Shown here piece after piece: positions 42,597 through 52,383 of a stretch of DNA of 64,000 nt. The position numbers and the translations under genes were made by a program. The notes under the pieces were generated by a model. The model saw nothing but the letters and a program-made list of their open reading frames with translations. It was not told the origin of the DNA and made no database searches. The DNA comes from Verrucomicrobium sp. GAS474. Lineage in GTDB: Bacteria; Verrucomicrobiota; Verrucomicrobiia; Methylacidiphilales; GAS474. The DNA lies in assembly GCF_900105685.1 (NCBI RefSeq), contig NZ_LT629781.1:558001-622000 (forward strand). Reading direction: 5' to 3'. The stretch's first letter is position 1. Each line of letters opens with the position of its first letter.

Positions 42597-43388
42597 ATGA
42601 ATTCACATCAGCCCGTCTTCCCGGATTCAAAAATGGCTACCCACATGCCGTTTCTCGATGGCGAGACGCTTGTCTTTTGTCGCGCGGACAATTTCATCGA
42701 GAAAACATTCGGACAGGGAGCTTCCTTCCCGAAGGAAGCTGACCGGGTGCCGACAAATCGGAGCTTCCTCTACAGGCCCTGGAAATTGGCGTTCTGCGCG
42801 TGGAAAAACGGCCATGCCCGATCAATTCAGACCGGACTTCCCGTCGCCGCCATCGAATGCAGCCCGGCGATCTATCGGGAGAATGGGAAAATTTTCCTGT
42901 CGTTCATCAGCGGAACGCCGTCCGATGGCACGCTCCACTACCGGCTTTACACATCTTCAGGCCCGACCTTGGAGGAATTGGAGCCTGCCCGCCCTATTTC
43001 AAATCAAACAGCGCTCTACGGTTTTGTCAGTGCCGTGCATATTTGTCGCGGCAAGGGAAACGAACTGGAACTCCTCGAAAAGGAATCGGGGAAAATCTTG
43101 CGCGTGACGACCGATTTTCAAGGAATTTCCCGCGTTACCTTTCTCTCGGAGGAGCCGCAGAAGCTTCTTATCACAGGCGTGGACAAGGCGCGGAACTACC
43201 GGACCGCCCTGCATGATTTGACCACGCAGCAAACCTGGGATCTTTGTTCGGAAGGGAATCTATACAAATCGACCGTCCATGGGGAAACCGTGGTTTTTGC
43301 CCACAAACTCGCAGGCAAGGAAAACCGGGAACTGCGTCACGGTCAATACACCCTTTCCCCTTCCTCGCTTCAAATTACCCATCGCTAA
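42597..43388 (+). CDS. Hypothetical protein preceding RHS
   Basis: 263 residues, no signal or membrane segment. The sequence has several beta-rich repeats (ENGKIFLSFISGTPSDGTLHYRLYTSSG, LEKESGKILRVTTDFQGISRVTFL) suggestive of a small propeller or sandwich. It ends 2 bp before the RHS start, so the two are almost certainly co-translated, and it may be a chaperone, adaptor or cargo partner of the RHS protein. No family recognised. Confidence 0.6.
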   Translation: MNSHQPVFPDSKMATHMPFLDGETLVFCRADNFIEKTFGQGASFPKEADRVPTNRSFLYRPWKLAFCAWKNGHARSIQTGLPVAAIECSPAIYRENGKIFLSFISGTPSDGTLHYRLYTSSGPTLEELEPARPISNQTALYGFVSAVHICRGKGNELELLEKESGKILRVTTDFQGISRVTFLSEEPQKLLITGVDKARNYRTALHDLTTQQTWDLCSEGNLYKSTVHGETVVFAHKLAGKENRELRHGQYTLSPSSLQITHR

Positions 43389-43390
43389 TT

Positions 43391-46300
43391 ATGTCTGAAT
43401 ACAAGGTTTTGTCTCTGTTTTCCGTAAGTGACGAAGATCCCAACTGGGTCGATTTGGGGGGATTCTTTCAACAAACATACAAAGCTCCTGCTTCTTACAA
43501 AAACATCAGTTGGAGGCTGATCAATACCAGCACGGGTGCCGTCGCCTGGTATGGCGACGTTACGGAGACTAACCATCTTGATCCCGGCACGGCACCCAGG
43601 AACTTCCGATACTACAATTATGGCCCCAATTGTTTCGACCCCATGGCGCTGGAGATCGAGTTCATTCCCGATCCGTGCCAGCCGTGCAAGTGTCCCTGCG
43701 ACGATCCCAGCGGCCAGAACTGCTGTCCCGCGAGCGATGCCACCTCGAACTCCGTCGAGCTCGCCACCGGCCGCTTCGTTTTCGAGCAGGAGCTGCTCTC
43801 GTTGAGCGGCGTCGGTTCGGGAAGCTGGAGCTTCGGTTTGAATTACAAATCGAACTACGCGATCGACAGCATCTTGGGAAAAAACTTCGCCTACCCCCAA
43901 TACCTGCACCTGGAACGACTCTCGACGGTCGAGGGCTTGACCAACATGCAGCTGGTCACCAACCAACTTACCCGGGCGATCTTCATCGATAACGGAGACG
44001 GAACCTATTCCTCCCCCGCCGGCAACAATACGGGCGGGGTCCTGACCTATGCGGATGAGGTATTCACACTGACGGCGTCGGACGGGTCAGTCACGAAATT
44101 CATGGGATTGTATTATGGCACAGAAGGGTGTCCCTTCAGCATGGTCGATCGATACGGCAACAGCCAAACTCTTTCGTGGAGCTTCTTTTATGATTTGAGC
44201 GGGCACTATGTCCCGCAACTCCTCAGCGTCACCGACGCTTACGAGAGGGTCATCACCTACACCTACCACGATAGCGGAACACCAGGGGCGGGGCGTCTCA
44301 AGCAGATCACCGATTTCCTCGGTCGCCAACTCGACTTCCAGTACGATTCGGGCTCCCGCCTCGTGGCCGTCGTCACTCCCTCGATCCTGAAGGCGGCACC
44401 CGGCAATACCTTTCCCGGTGGCACCGCCTATGTCTTCCAGTACGACTCAGGCAACGCCGATCCGGAACGTCGGGACGATCTGATCCGGATTTGGTATCCG
44501 AACCAGACTCAGCCTTACCTCGACGTCGAGACACGCACCGTCAATGTCCAAGCGGTCTATCAAAATGCCACGCCACGCTACCAGGTTACCTACGGCCAGG
44601 ATCCCACCAACGTCGATACCTACGGCAAGGTTCTCACCGAGACCGTCGGCGATCCGCAGAACGGAGTCGGAGGGACGGCGCTTTTCAATTACACCACCAC
44701 CGATCTTCCCTCGAATCTGATCGATCCCTCGGCGCCGATCACCAGCCGTACCACCCACACCGATCGTAACGGCAATCTCACGATCTACGATTTCAACGCC
44801 TATTGGACGACCTCTCGCCTCGAGGTGCAGACCAATCGCGGCAAGAACAGCCTCGAAATCACGCCCCCCACCCTGCCGCCCAACGCCTCCCCCTACGTCA
44901 CCTGGACGAAGTTCACAGCCCAGAACCAGCCTTCACTCATCGTCTACCCCGAAGGGAACAGCGTCGCCTACACTTATGAAACAGGGGTCATCCCCGGCTT
45001 CTCCTCCCCTTACGTCGCGCGGCGCGGCCTCCTGCTGAGCGAGACCCGCCTCCCCGGCAATACCCTCGGCATCCCCCACCGCTCCGGCAGCAACGGCCAG
45101 ACGGAACTCACCAAGCGCTACTTCTACGATCCCCTCTTCAACCAGCTCTGCGCAACCATCGAGGAGCGGGGCAATCCCATCGACGGGAGCAGCACCTACT
45201 TCACCCCGCAGAACGGCGGCACCACGCCGACCAATAGCGACCGCAGCCGCTACGCCACGATCCAGACCTTCGACTACCAGAAGAACCAGCTCGCCACCGT
45301 CACCGGCAATGCCGGCCTCCAGGCCCTCCTCGGCCTCGACGCCACGCAGATCGCCGCCCTCATCACCTACGTCGATACCCAGATGAAAGCCACCGACGGT
45401 ACCGGAGGCCTGCCCGGCGGCTTCCCCCTGAACCTCGGCGACATCAACGGCGACGGCACCGGCGACGGCGCCTCCAGCGGCCTCCCCGCCGCCCCCCTCC
45501 TCGGCAACGTCCTCCGCACCGTCCATCCCCCTGTCCTCCTCGTCGGCGGCACCACCCAGAACCGGGTCGAGCTCTTCACCGTCAACCTCCGCGGCCAGAC
45601 CACCACCGCCACCGATCCCGAGGGGAACCTCACCGTCACCGTCCGCTATCCCGAGAACGATCCCGACGGCGACGGCCTCAACATCGCCCCCGGCCTCACC
45701 ACCCGGCAGTACGGCCTCGTCCGCGAAGTCCACGTCGACGCCGACCCCGACCAGGTCATGAGCCTCCTCGGCGCCTCCGCCGACCTCGTCGCCTTCACCT
45801 CCGGCCTCATCCCCCGGACGAACACCCCCGGCATTTATCAGGACCTCATCACCCGCTACGAGGGAAGCAGCGGCTGCGCCACCTGCGCCTACGACGCCAT
45901 GGGCAACGCCCTCAACGAGACCGACCCCCGCGGCTTCACCACCGTCTACGACCGGAACGAACTCGGCGCCATCTACCGCACCACCAGCCCGGAGCCCTAC
46001 GCCTTCCGCGTCGAGACCTACTACGACGCGAACCGCAACGTCATCCGCGTCGACACCGAGGACCGCCAGCCCCTCTACGACTCCATCGACCCCACCTCCT
46101 CCGGCTACGGCCACTTCAGCCCCACCGGCAGCGGCGCCACCGCCCACGTCCCCATGACCTCCGGCCCCGGCGGCGCCCTCCGCCCCGGCTGGTTCAGCAA
46201 CCTCATGGCCTACGACCTCCTCGACAACAAGATCGAGGAAGACATCGACGCCACCGGCTCCACCCCCGCCAGCCTCCTCACGAGATACGCCTACGACGCC

Positions 46301-49300
46301 AACCAGAACCTCGTCCAAATCACCAAGCCCGCAGGCAACACCGTCGAGTACGATTACGACGAGCGGAACCTCCGCATCGCCGAGCGCGTCGGCTACGATC
46401 CCGCCGATCCGGCGACGCATCCCGGGGCCGTCACCGTCAATTCCTACGACGGCAACGGAAACCTCGTCAACGTCATCGCCCCCGTCAACCGGGGCGGCAC
46501 CGGCACCGCCCTCACGGCCTATATCATGAACGCCTTCGGCAGCGGCTCCCAGCTCGTCGCCACCGGCGATTGGACCGTCCAGAACACCTACGACGGCTTC
46601 GACCGCCTCGTGAAAACCACCGACGCCGTCGGCGGCCTCACCAACAACACCTACGACCCCGCCGCCAACCTCGTCGCCCAGCAGAAACAAGGAACCATCG
46701 GCGGAGCCACGCCCACCGACCGCACCGGCACCGGCAACACCCCCCTCTCCAACACCGTCCTCCGCTACGACGAGGCCTCCCGCACCTACGAGCGGCAGCA
46801 GGATGTTTTCCTCGCCACCGGCGCCACTCTCGGCTCCGGCCGCGATGTCGCTCAGGCAGGCGGCGGCCTCGCCGCCAACTCCACCGCGAACAACCACACC
46901 GGCAGTGCCACCCTCACCAGCGGAGGAAGCAGCTACGTCCTCACCCGCACCGTCTACGACGCCACCGGCCGAGCCGCTGCCACGTTGACCGACAACACCG
47001 CCCAGACCAGCTACGCCTACGACGGAGCCAACCGCCGCCTCCTCTCCACCGATCCCCTCGGCAACCAAACCGCCATCCAGTACGATGGCAACGGCAACCC
47101 CGTCCGCTCCACCTCCGTAGAGGTCTGCACCATCACATTGCCGACAGTCCCGAACGAAACCTTCACCACCTTCACCTGGTACGATTCCCTGAACCGCCCC
47201 GTCGTCCAGGGCGGCCAGGGGGCCGATGGCCAGCTCACCGCCAACCTCGGCCTCTGCTGCCCCTGGCAGGGCCTCCCCAGCACCCTCTTCAGCCTTTCAG
47301 GCTACGACAGCCGGGGCAACCTCGTCTCCGCCGTCGATCCGAAGCAGAACGTCGTCCTCTCCGAATACGACGGCGCCTCCCGCCTCGTCGAGACCCTCCA
47401 GCAACTGCGCCAGGCCGGGCAGGGAAGCAATCCCCCCGAGGCCAACCAGAGCTTCCTCCCCGCCGGGGGCGGCAACATCCGCACCGGCTACGTCTACGAC
47501 GCCAACAGCCGCCTCGCCGAGCTCCTCGACGACCGCGACGCCGCCACCGTCTACCGCTACGACCTCCTCGACCGCCAGGTCACCAAGACCCTCGCCGACG
47601 GCTCCCTCTCGACCAACGCCTACAACCTCGCGGGGGATTTGACCGGCTACACCGACGAGAACGGGAGCGCCTTCGCCTTCACCGTCGATGCCTTGGGCCG
47701 CCGCACCGCCGTCGCCATCACCCTCGCCACCGGCGTCCTCGGCACCACCGCCCAGACCTTCCAATACGACGGCCTGGGCCGGAACACCCAGGCCATCGAC
47801 ACCGTCGTAAGCACCAGCGCCGAAGTCGACTTCATCTACGACTCCCTCGGCCACGTCCTTGAGGAAAAGCAGGCCTACGGAGGCCAGACCCGCTACACCA
47901 CCCATAACAGCTGGTTCTCCCTCGTCCCCGCCGTTGTTGTCTACCCTTCCGGGACCAACAGCTTCGGCAACGGCTACGACCTCCTCTACCGGCGCAACGC
48001 CCTCGTCACCACCGGGGCCTCCGGCACCCTCGACACCGTGAGCTGGGAATTCTTCGGCCCCAGCCGCATCGCCGAGACCCGCTGGGGCGGCACCAGCCTC
48101 ATCGCCACCCAGCTGAACAACGACCGCACCCGCTCCGCCATCCAGACCGGATGGCCCACCCCCGCTTGGGGCGATCAATCGAGCGACCGCCTCGGCTACG
48201 ACGGCGCGGGCCGGATGATCACCAAACGCTACCTGACCGGGGGATTGGACGGCTCCGGTGCCTACGCCGACACCACCGCCCTCGTCGGCTTCACCGCCAG
48301 CCACGACCGCGCCGGGAACAAGATGTACGAGCGCGCTTTGCACGCCGAGAGCCGGAGCAGCCTCTACCAGCCCGTCGCCGATAACGGGACCTGGCAGACC
48401 GGGTACGACTCCGCCAACCGCCTCCGGCAATACCAGCGCGGCGTGCTGTCGTCGGCCATCTTCCCCTACCGCGCCGGACCCGGGGCCAGCATCGCCACCC
48501 CCCTCCTCCTCCCCGGCAGCGAGCGGAACCGGACCTACGACCTCGACGGCCTCGGCAATTGGAAGAAAACCGACTGGACCCTCGACGGCTACGCCGCCAC
48601 CACCACCCTCACCAAAGAAGTCCGCCAGCACAACTACGTCAACGAAATCACCCAGGTCCGGGCCACCACCGGGGCCACCGTCACGAACACCCCCTTCACC
48701 TACGACCACGGGAACAACACCGACGGCATCCAGGGGAACGGCAACACCGCCAACGACGGCGTCCGCACCTACCAGTGGGATGCGTTCAACCGGTTGATCA
48801 TCGTCGGTAAAGCCTCCGGCGGGGCCACTCTGGCAACGTACGTCTACGACGCCCTGGGGCGGCGCATCCAGAAAGCCATCGCCGACCTCGGCGCCGGCCT
48901 GGGTGGATTGACCGGGGACATCCCGGCGGAAACGACCACCTATCTCTACGACGGGCAGCAGATCATCGAGGACCGGAATGCCGCCGCGCCGGGCGATTGG
49001 ACGAAGATCTACTTCTGGGGGCAATACGTCGATGAACTCATGGTCATGGCCACCCCGACCAACGTCTATCGCCTCCTCTCCGACCTCCTTTACCGAAGCA
49101 CGGCCCTCGTCAAAACCGACGACAACTCCATCGCCGAGGTCTACGACACCGATGCCTACGGCATCACCCTATGCTACTGGAGATCGAGCTTCGACGGGCA
49201 GTGGTTCACCGATGACGACGAGCCCACGAACAATCCGATCAATACGACGATCTTTACGGGGAGGCAGTTTGATCCGGAGAGTCAGATTTACTATTATCGG

Positions 49301-49753
49301 GCGCGATATTACTCTCCGATGGCGGGGAGGTTCTTAACCCCCGACCCGCTGGGTGTCGTAGGCGGAATCAATTTGTATGAGTATGTGGGGGGAAATCCAG
49401 TTACTCGGGTGGATTTTGACGGTGAGTATGCGACGGCACCTTCGCTTATTATACCCAAACCGTATATTTTGCCTCCACCGATCCCTGTCTTCCCTCTGCC
49501 ACCCGACTACCCAAATGTTCCTCCATCACCCGATACGGATCCAAATTACCAAAAGCGAAAGGATTGCCAAAATACGGCTCAACAAGTGAGAGATGCTTGC
49601 GACAAAAGTTGTGAGCCTATCTGCGATAAAAAAGCAAAGGCACGATGCTATGCGGGGTGCAAGAATAGGTACGATACGGATCTGCGAGACTGCAACGCGA
49701 GATACCCTTCCAATCCAACCTATCCCCCCACACGCGATCCTAGAGTGGCTTAA
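43391..49753 (+). CDS. RHS-repeat protein (polymorphic toxin-type)
   Basis: 2120 residues from ATG 43391. The N-terminus (1-110) has no signal peptide and ends with a Cys cluster (PDPCQPCKCPCDDP, GQNCC). YD/RHS repeats (YDxxGN, YDGxGR, YDALGRRIQKA) run through most of the protein, forming the cocoon-like beta-shell. The conserved core ends at FTGRQFDPESQIYYYRARYYSP, GRFLTPDPLG and INLYEYVGGNPVTRVDFDG. After it a Pro-rich linker and Cys-rich tip of about 95 residues follow (KDCQNTAQQVRDACDKSC); DNA there is markedly AT-richer, as for exchangeable RHS tips. Secretion route is unclear: no VgrG/PAAR or Sec signal is seen. Confidence 0.9.
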   Translation: MSEYKVLSLFSVSDEDPNWVDLGGFFQQTYKAPASYKNISWRLINTSTGAVAWYGDVTETNHLDPGTAPRNFRYYNYGPNCFDPMALEIEFIPDPCQPCKCPCDDPSGQNCCPASDATSNSVELATGRFVFEQELLSLSGVGSGSWSFGLNYKSNYAIDSILGKNFAYPQYLHLERLSTVEGLTNMQLVTNQLTRAIFIDNGDGTYSSPAGNNTGGVLTYADEVFTLTASDGSVTKFMGLYYGTEGCPFSMVDRYGNSQTLSWSFFYDLSGHYVPQLLSVTDAYERVITYTYHDSGTPGAGRLKQITDFLGRQLDFQYDSGSRLVAVVTPSILKAAPGNTFPGGTAYVFQYDSGNADPERRDDLIRIWYPNQTQPYLDVETRTVNVQAVYQNATPRYQVTYGQDPTNVDTYGKVLTETVGDPQNGVGGTALFNYTTTDLPSNLIDPSAPITSRTTHTDRNGNLTIYDFNAYWTTSRLEVQTNRGKNSLEITPPTLPPNASPYVTWTKFTAQNQPSLIVYPEGNSVAYTYETGVIPGFSSPYVARRGLLLSETRLPGNTLGIPHRSGSNGQTELTKRYFYDPLFNQLCATIEERGNPIDGSSTYFTPQNGGTTPTNSDRSRYATIQTFDYQKNQLATVTGNAGLQALLGLDATQIAALITYVDTQMKATDGTGGLPGGFPLNLGDINGDGTGDGASSGLPAAPLLGNVLRTVHPPVLLVGGTTQNRVELFTVNLRGQTTTATDPEGNLTVTVRYPENDPDGDGLNIAPGLTTRQYGLVREVHVDADPDQVMSLLGASADLVAFTSGLIPRTNTPGIYQDLITRYEGSSGCATCAYDAMGNALNETDPRGFTTVYDRNELGAIYRTTSPEPYAFRVETYYDANRNVIRVDTEDRQPLYDSIDPTSSGYGHFSPTGSGATAHVPMTSGPGGALRPGWFSNLMAYDLLDNKIEEDIDATGSTPASLLTRYAYDANQNLVQITKPAGNTVEYDYDERNLRIAERVGYDPADPATHPGAVTVNSYDGNGNLVNVIAPVNRGGTGTALTAYIMNAFGSGSQLVATGDWTVQNTYDGFDRLVKTTDAVGGLTNNTYDPAANLVAQQKQGTIGGATPTDRTGTGNTPLSNTVLRYDEASRTYERQQDVFLATGATLGSGRDVAQAGGGLAANSTANNHTGSATLTSGGSSYVLTRTVYDATGRAAATLTDNTAQTSYAYDGANRRLLSTDPLGNQTAIQYDGNGNPVRSTSVEVCTITLPTVPNETFTTFTWYDSLNRPVVQGGQGADGQLTANLGLCCPWQGLPSTLFSLSGYDSRGNLVSAVDPKQNVVLSEYDGASRLVETLQQLRQAGQGSNPPEANQSFLPAGGGNIRTGYVYDANSRLAELLDDRDAATVYRYDLLDRQVTKTLADGSLSTNAYNLAGDLTGYTDENGSAFAFTVDALGRRTAVAITLATGVLGTTAQTFQYDGLGRNTQAIDTVVSTSAEVDFIYDSLGHVLEEKQAYGGQTRYTTHNSWFSLVPAVVVYPSGTNSFGNGYDLLYRRNALVTTGASGTLDTVSWEFFGPSRIAETRWGGTSLIATQLNNDRTRSAIQTGWPTPAWGDQSSDRLGYDGAGRMITKRYLTGGLDGSGAYADTTALVGFTASHDRAGNKMYERALHAESRSSLYQPVADNGTWQTGYDSANRLRQYQRGVLSSAIFPYRAGPGASIATPLLLPGSERNRTYDLDGLGNWKKTDWTLDGYAATTTLTKEVRQHNYVNEITQVRATTGATVTNTPFTYDHGNNTDGIQGNGNTANDGVRTYQWDAFNRLIIVGKASGGATLATYVYDALGRRIQKAIADLGAGLGGLTGDIPAETTTYLYDGQQIIEDRNAAAPGDWTKIYFWGQYVDELMVMATPTNVYRLLSDLLYRSTALVKTDDNSIAEVYDTDAYGITLCYWRSSFDGQWFTDDDEPTNNPINTTIFTGRQFDPESQIYYYRARYYSPMAGRFLTPDPLGVVGGINLYEYVGGNPVTRVDFDGEYATAPSLIIPKPYILPPPIPVFPLPPDYPNVPPSPDTDPNYQKRKDCQNTAQQVRDACDKSCEPICDKKAKARCYAGCKNRYDTDLRDCNARYPSNPTYPPTRDPRVA

Positions 49754-49765
49754 TAACGGAGTATT

Positions 49766-50068
49766 ATGTACAGAGAAGTTACTTATGATTGGGGTGATCG
49801 AAAAGATGCTGAGATCATCAAAATCGTTTCGATAGAAAAAATAAATGACGAGCGCTGGGAATGTCGCTGGTGTCTTCCTCACATATGCCCAGAGGGATCG
49901 TCCACCGGAATCGATCCCTTTCAGGCGCTTCTATCGGCTTTGAGTTCTATGAGAAATCTCATCGCAGATTCAGGTTTCCCCAATTTGACTGTCTATCAAT
50001 TTGAACCGGGAGATAATGCAAATATCACGCTTGAATACGGAAGCGACGGCGTAGGCCCCGCGCAATAA
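49766..50068 (+). CDS. Candidate immunity protein for the RHS tip
   Basis: 100 residues, ATG 49766, 12 bp after the RHS stop. It is acidic and cytoplasmic (DWGDRKDAEIIKIVSIEKIND, ECRWCLPHICPEG). Size, charge and position directly behind an RHS C-terminal tip match the cognate immunity genes of RHS/CDI systems. No immunity family is recognised, so the role rests on context. Its stop codon abuts the displaced RHS tip. Confidence 0.55.
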   Translation: MYREVTYDWGDRKDAEIIKIVSIEKINDERWECRWCLPHICPEGSSTGIDPFQALLSALSSMRNLIADSGFPNLTVYQFEPGDNANITLEYGSDGVGPAQ

Positions 50069-50484
50069 GGTTCTTATCGAGAGACCCGATTGGGACAGCA
50101 GGCAGGATCAACCTTTACGAGTACTGTGGAGACAACCCTCTCGTATTGGTCGATCCTATGGGGCTCAGAGGCTCTACTCCCGGTAATGGTTCGGAATGTT
50201 GCTTGGAACACAAACCGCAATGGGAACTCGATGGAGACGGAAGCGCAAACGCATGTATGGATGCTTATGTGGCTCCATACTTGCCACCTGGTTGGGGGCA
50301 AGCCGCCGCTGGCCTTGGATTTACCCTGTTAAGCCTTGCTAAGGGGATTGCGGGCACCGCCGGCCAGGGCGGAGGCGCTTTATCGGCTGGATATATTGCA
50401 GGTCTTTATTTGCAGGCCGCGATTTATTGCACCAATCAAATCTGCTCCAAAAAAGGAAAAATCAAATGTGGAGATTGTCAGTGA
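50068..50484 (+). pseudogene. Displaced (orphan) RHS C-terminal cassette
   Basis: Reading from the immunity-gene stop, the plus strand encodes RFLSRDPIGTAGRINLYEYC, then GDNPLVLVDPMGLRG, a second copy of the RHS core end, fused to a different tip of about 100 residues. That tip contains CCLEHKPQWELDGDG, AYVAPYLPPGWGQAAAGLGF and a hydrophobic stretch before IYCTNQIC. No start codon or ribosome-binding site precedes it, so it cannot be expressed alone. It is the classic silent RHS tip, usable only after recombination with the full gene. The similarity begins at the shared DNA AGGTTCTTA. Confidence 0.75.
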
Positions 50485-50651
50485 AAAATAGCCGAGTCTT
50501 TATCATCGCCTACCAGCTACTGTTTTTTGCCTTGATTGGCCTTCATGTGAGCCAAAGTGGCTTGAAAACTCTAATTCCCTTTCTTAACTGCGCTGGACTC
50601 TTACTTGCGAGCATTCATCTGGCGCTTCTGAGCAAAGGCAAGGGAGAGTAG
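50466..50651 (+). CDS. Small membrane protein, candidate immunity to the orphan tip
   Basis: 61 residues from ATG 50466, overlapping the last 19 bp of the orphan tip in another frame. Two hydrophobic segments (VFIIAYQLLFFALIGLHV, LIPFLNCAGLLLASIHLALL) indicate an inner-membrane protein. Membrane immunity proteins usually protect against membrane- or periplasm-acting toxins, consistent with the hydrophobic orphan tip. Assignment is by context only. Confidence 0.45.
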   Translation: MWRLSVKNSRVFIIAYQLLFFALIGLHVSQSGLKTLIPFLNCAGLLLASIHLALLSKGKGE

Positions 50652-51008
50652 CTGCTACACATGCTCACCTCTACGCATAGCGGCAACCAATAGCGAGCGG
50701 CATGCCAACCATTTGCGACACTCGGTTCCATCGAAGCTACTCGCTACTTACGGCCCGGTCAGTGACGGGGTCGGCTTTCACTTATCTTTGGAACGCTTCA
50801 GCACACGCCCCCCCTCCATCCCGTACTGGTCCTCGTCAACTTCGCAGGAATCCTTTCAAGGGGCTCTTTCACCAACCCTGCGGCACAACCGAGTTAGAAA
50901 CGCGACTCCTTTGGCTCTCCCCGATCTTCTTTCCGCCCCCTCGCGACGTTAACCCGCTCCCTAAGATTCCCTGACCGACTCTTTCCACGCCTCCACCCAA
51001 ACCCACCC
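50652..51008. other. Gene-free spacer before the fibre genes
   Basis: 357 bp between the RHS cassettes and the first fibre gene. C-rich, with no convincing ORF, RNA gene or inverted repeat. It presumably holds the promoter for the fibre operon, but no clear -35/-10 pair is visible. Confidence 0.35.
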
Positions 51009-51124
51009 ATGAACATCGACCTCAACGGCAACACGCTGATCCAAGGCTATTTCTCCGGCATCGGAGAGGAATTGACCGCCCTCAACGCCTCGAACCTGAC
51101 GACCGGCACCGTCCCCGATGCGCG
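51009..51124 (+). repeat. Direct repeat, head of fibre gene 1
   Basis: 116 bp identical to 53532-53647 except at one position (51074, G versus A). The next 26-bp identical block begins at GTGACGCTGCAGGGG. Beyond that the two genes diverge. Confidence 0.95.
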
Positions 51125-52379
51125 TCTCGGCGCCGATGTGACGCTGCAGGGGAATACGTTCAACGAGGCGTCGAAATTGGTCCAATTCGGGCCTGATGCG
51201 ATGATTCCTTTCCCTGACGCGGGAGGAGGGGTGCCTCTATTGGATTTTGTGAAGCTCTCGGCCAATATGGATGATCCCTATTGGGGAGGGTTCAATATTG
51301 CGATTTCTCCCGATTACGATCATCCGGCGGAAACGGCGCTTTTCTCCTTTTATGCCAATGGAGCGATGCAGTTCCCCAAGAATGGAAATCCCGATGGCGT
51401 CTATGGTTTGATTGTCGGATTCGGCCATCCGACTTCGGGAAGGCATGCGGGAAATATCGATTTCTCCGGCAACGATTTCCCTAACGCAGCAGGAGGAAGC
51501 ATCGGCCTAAAAGGTGGAAATGCCGCCGGAGCGTGGGCAGGAAATATCAACGGAACGGGAGGATCGGGAGTCAACGCTCACGGGGGAATTATTAATTTTT
51601 ACGGAGGATCGGCTGCCGGGACCAATGGAGGAACGATTGATATTTCCGGCGGAACGACCTATCCCGGCGGCAGTATCAATCTCAAGGATGGCGCGGGAAC
51701 TATCCAGCTAGGCACCGGAGCCACGCTAACCCTGCCGAATACGACGGGGACGGTGGCGCTGACCTCGGATGCCTTCCCTCACGACATGATCCGGCTTTCC
51801 GGGTCGGGGACGTGGACGATTCCCTCCGGAGTGACCTCCTTTAAGGTGACGTGTATCGGCGGGGGAGGAAGCGGTTCAGCCCAATATTTTTACGGGGGCG
51901 GAGGCGGGGGGGGCGGGGGCGCTGTCATCGCCCTCTTCAAGAGCCTCGCGCCCGGGACATCCTTCACTTATGCGGTGGGAACGGGCGGAGCCGGGGTGAC
52001 CTGTTCTTCGACGGTGACGACTATCGATGGAAATAATGGGGGCGATACGACCTTCGGGGGCCTGATCGCCGGGGGCGGAGGCGCGGGCAATTTCGTGGGC
52101 GATGCGGGTTCGGGCGGCGGGACTTACGTGGGATCGATGACGAGCGCATTGGGGCTCAATGGACAAACGGGAGGCTATGCGATTTTTGGAGCAACGTACT
52201 TTTCCACGGGCGGCGGCAATCCCGGCGCGGGATTTGGTAATGGAGCTTCGTACACGAACTGCGGGAGAGGAAACGGAGCCCCTTCGGGATATGGCGGAGG
52301 AAGCGCCGGGTTTTCCGGCAATACCTCAGCCGGTTCCTCGGTCGCAGGAGGGGACGGCCTGATCCTCATTGAATATTGA
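51009..52379 (+). CDS. Tail-fibre-like protein with glycine-rich domain
   Basis: 456 residues. The N-terminal 50 residues (LNGNTLIQGYFSGIGEELTA, NASNLTTGTVPDARLG) match the repeated trimer-forming units of phage tail fibres and related surface proteins. A beta-helical middle with repeated GG-x-I/N motifs follows. The C-terminal domain opens with GTWTIPSGVTSFKVTCIGGGG and is glycine-rich, like the tips of many phage fibres that bind host receptors. There is no signal peptide. The start region is nearly identical in DNA to that of the gene at 53532. The gene ends 4 bp before the acyltransferase start. Confidence 0.75.
   Translation: MNIDLNGNTLIQGYFSGIGEELTALNASNLTTGTVPDARLGADVTLQGNTFNEASKLVQFGPDAMIPFPDAGGGVPLLDFVKLSANMDDPYWGGFNIAISPDYDHPAETALFSFYANGAMQFPKNGNPDGVYGLIVGFGHPTSGRHAGNIDFSGNDFPNAAGGSIGLKGGNAAGAWAGNINGTGGSGVNAHGGIINFYGGSAAGTNGGTIDISGGTTYPGGSINLKDGAGTIQLGTGATLTLPNTTGTVALTSDAFPHDMIRLSGSGTWTIPSGVTSFKVTCIGGGGSGSAQYFYGGGGGGGGGAVIALFKSLAPGTSFTYAVGTGGAGVTCSSTVTTIDGNNGGDTTFGGLIAGGGGAGNFVGDAGSGGGTYVGSMTSALGLNGQTGGYAIFGATYFSTGGGNPGAGFGNGASYTNCGRGNGAPSGYGGGSAGFSGNTSAGSSVAGGDGLILIEY
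51906..51913 (+). repeat. G8 homopolymer in fibre gene 1
   Basis: Eight consecutive G followed by C and five more G, within the glycine-rich domain. Slippage here would shift the frame and remove the receptor-binding tip. Confidence 0.6.
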
Positions 52380-52383
52380 GCAA

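Noticed and set aside
44933-47068. A 711-codon antisense frame over the RHS gene
   Set aside because: Same GC artefact; low-complexity Val/Gly-rich translation with no motif.
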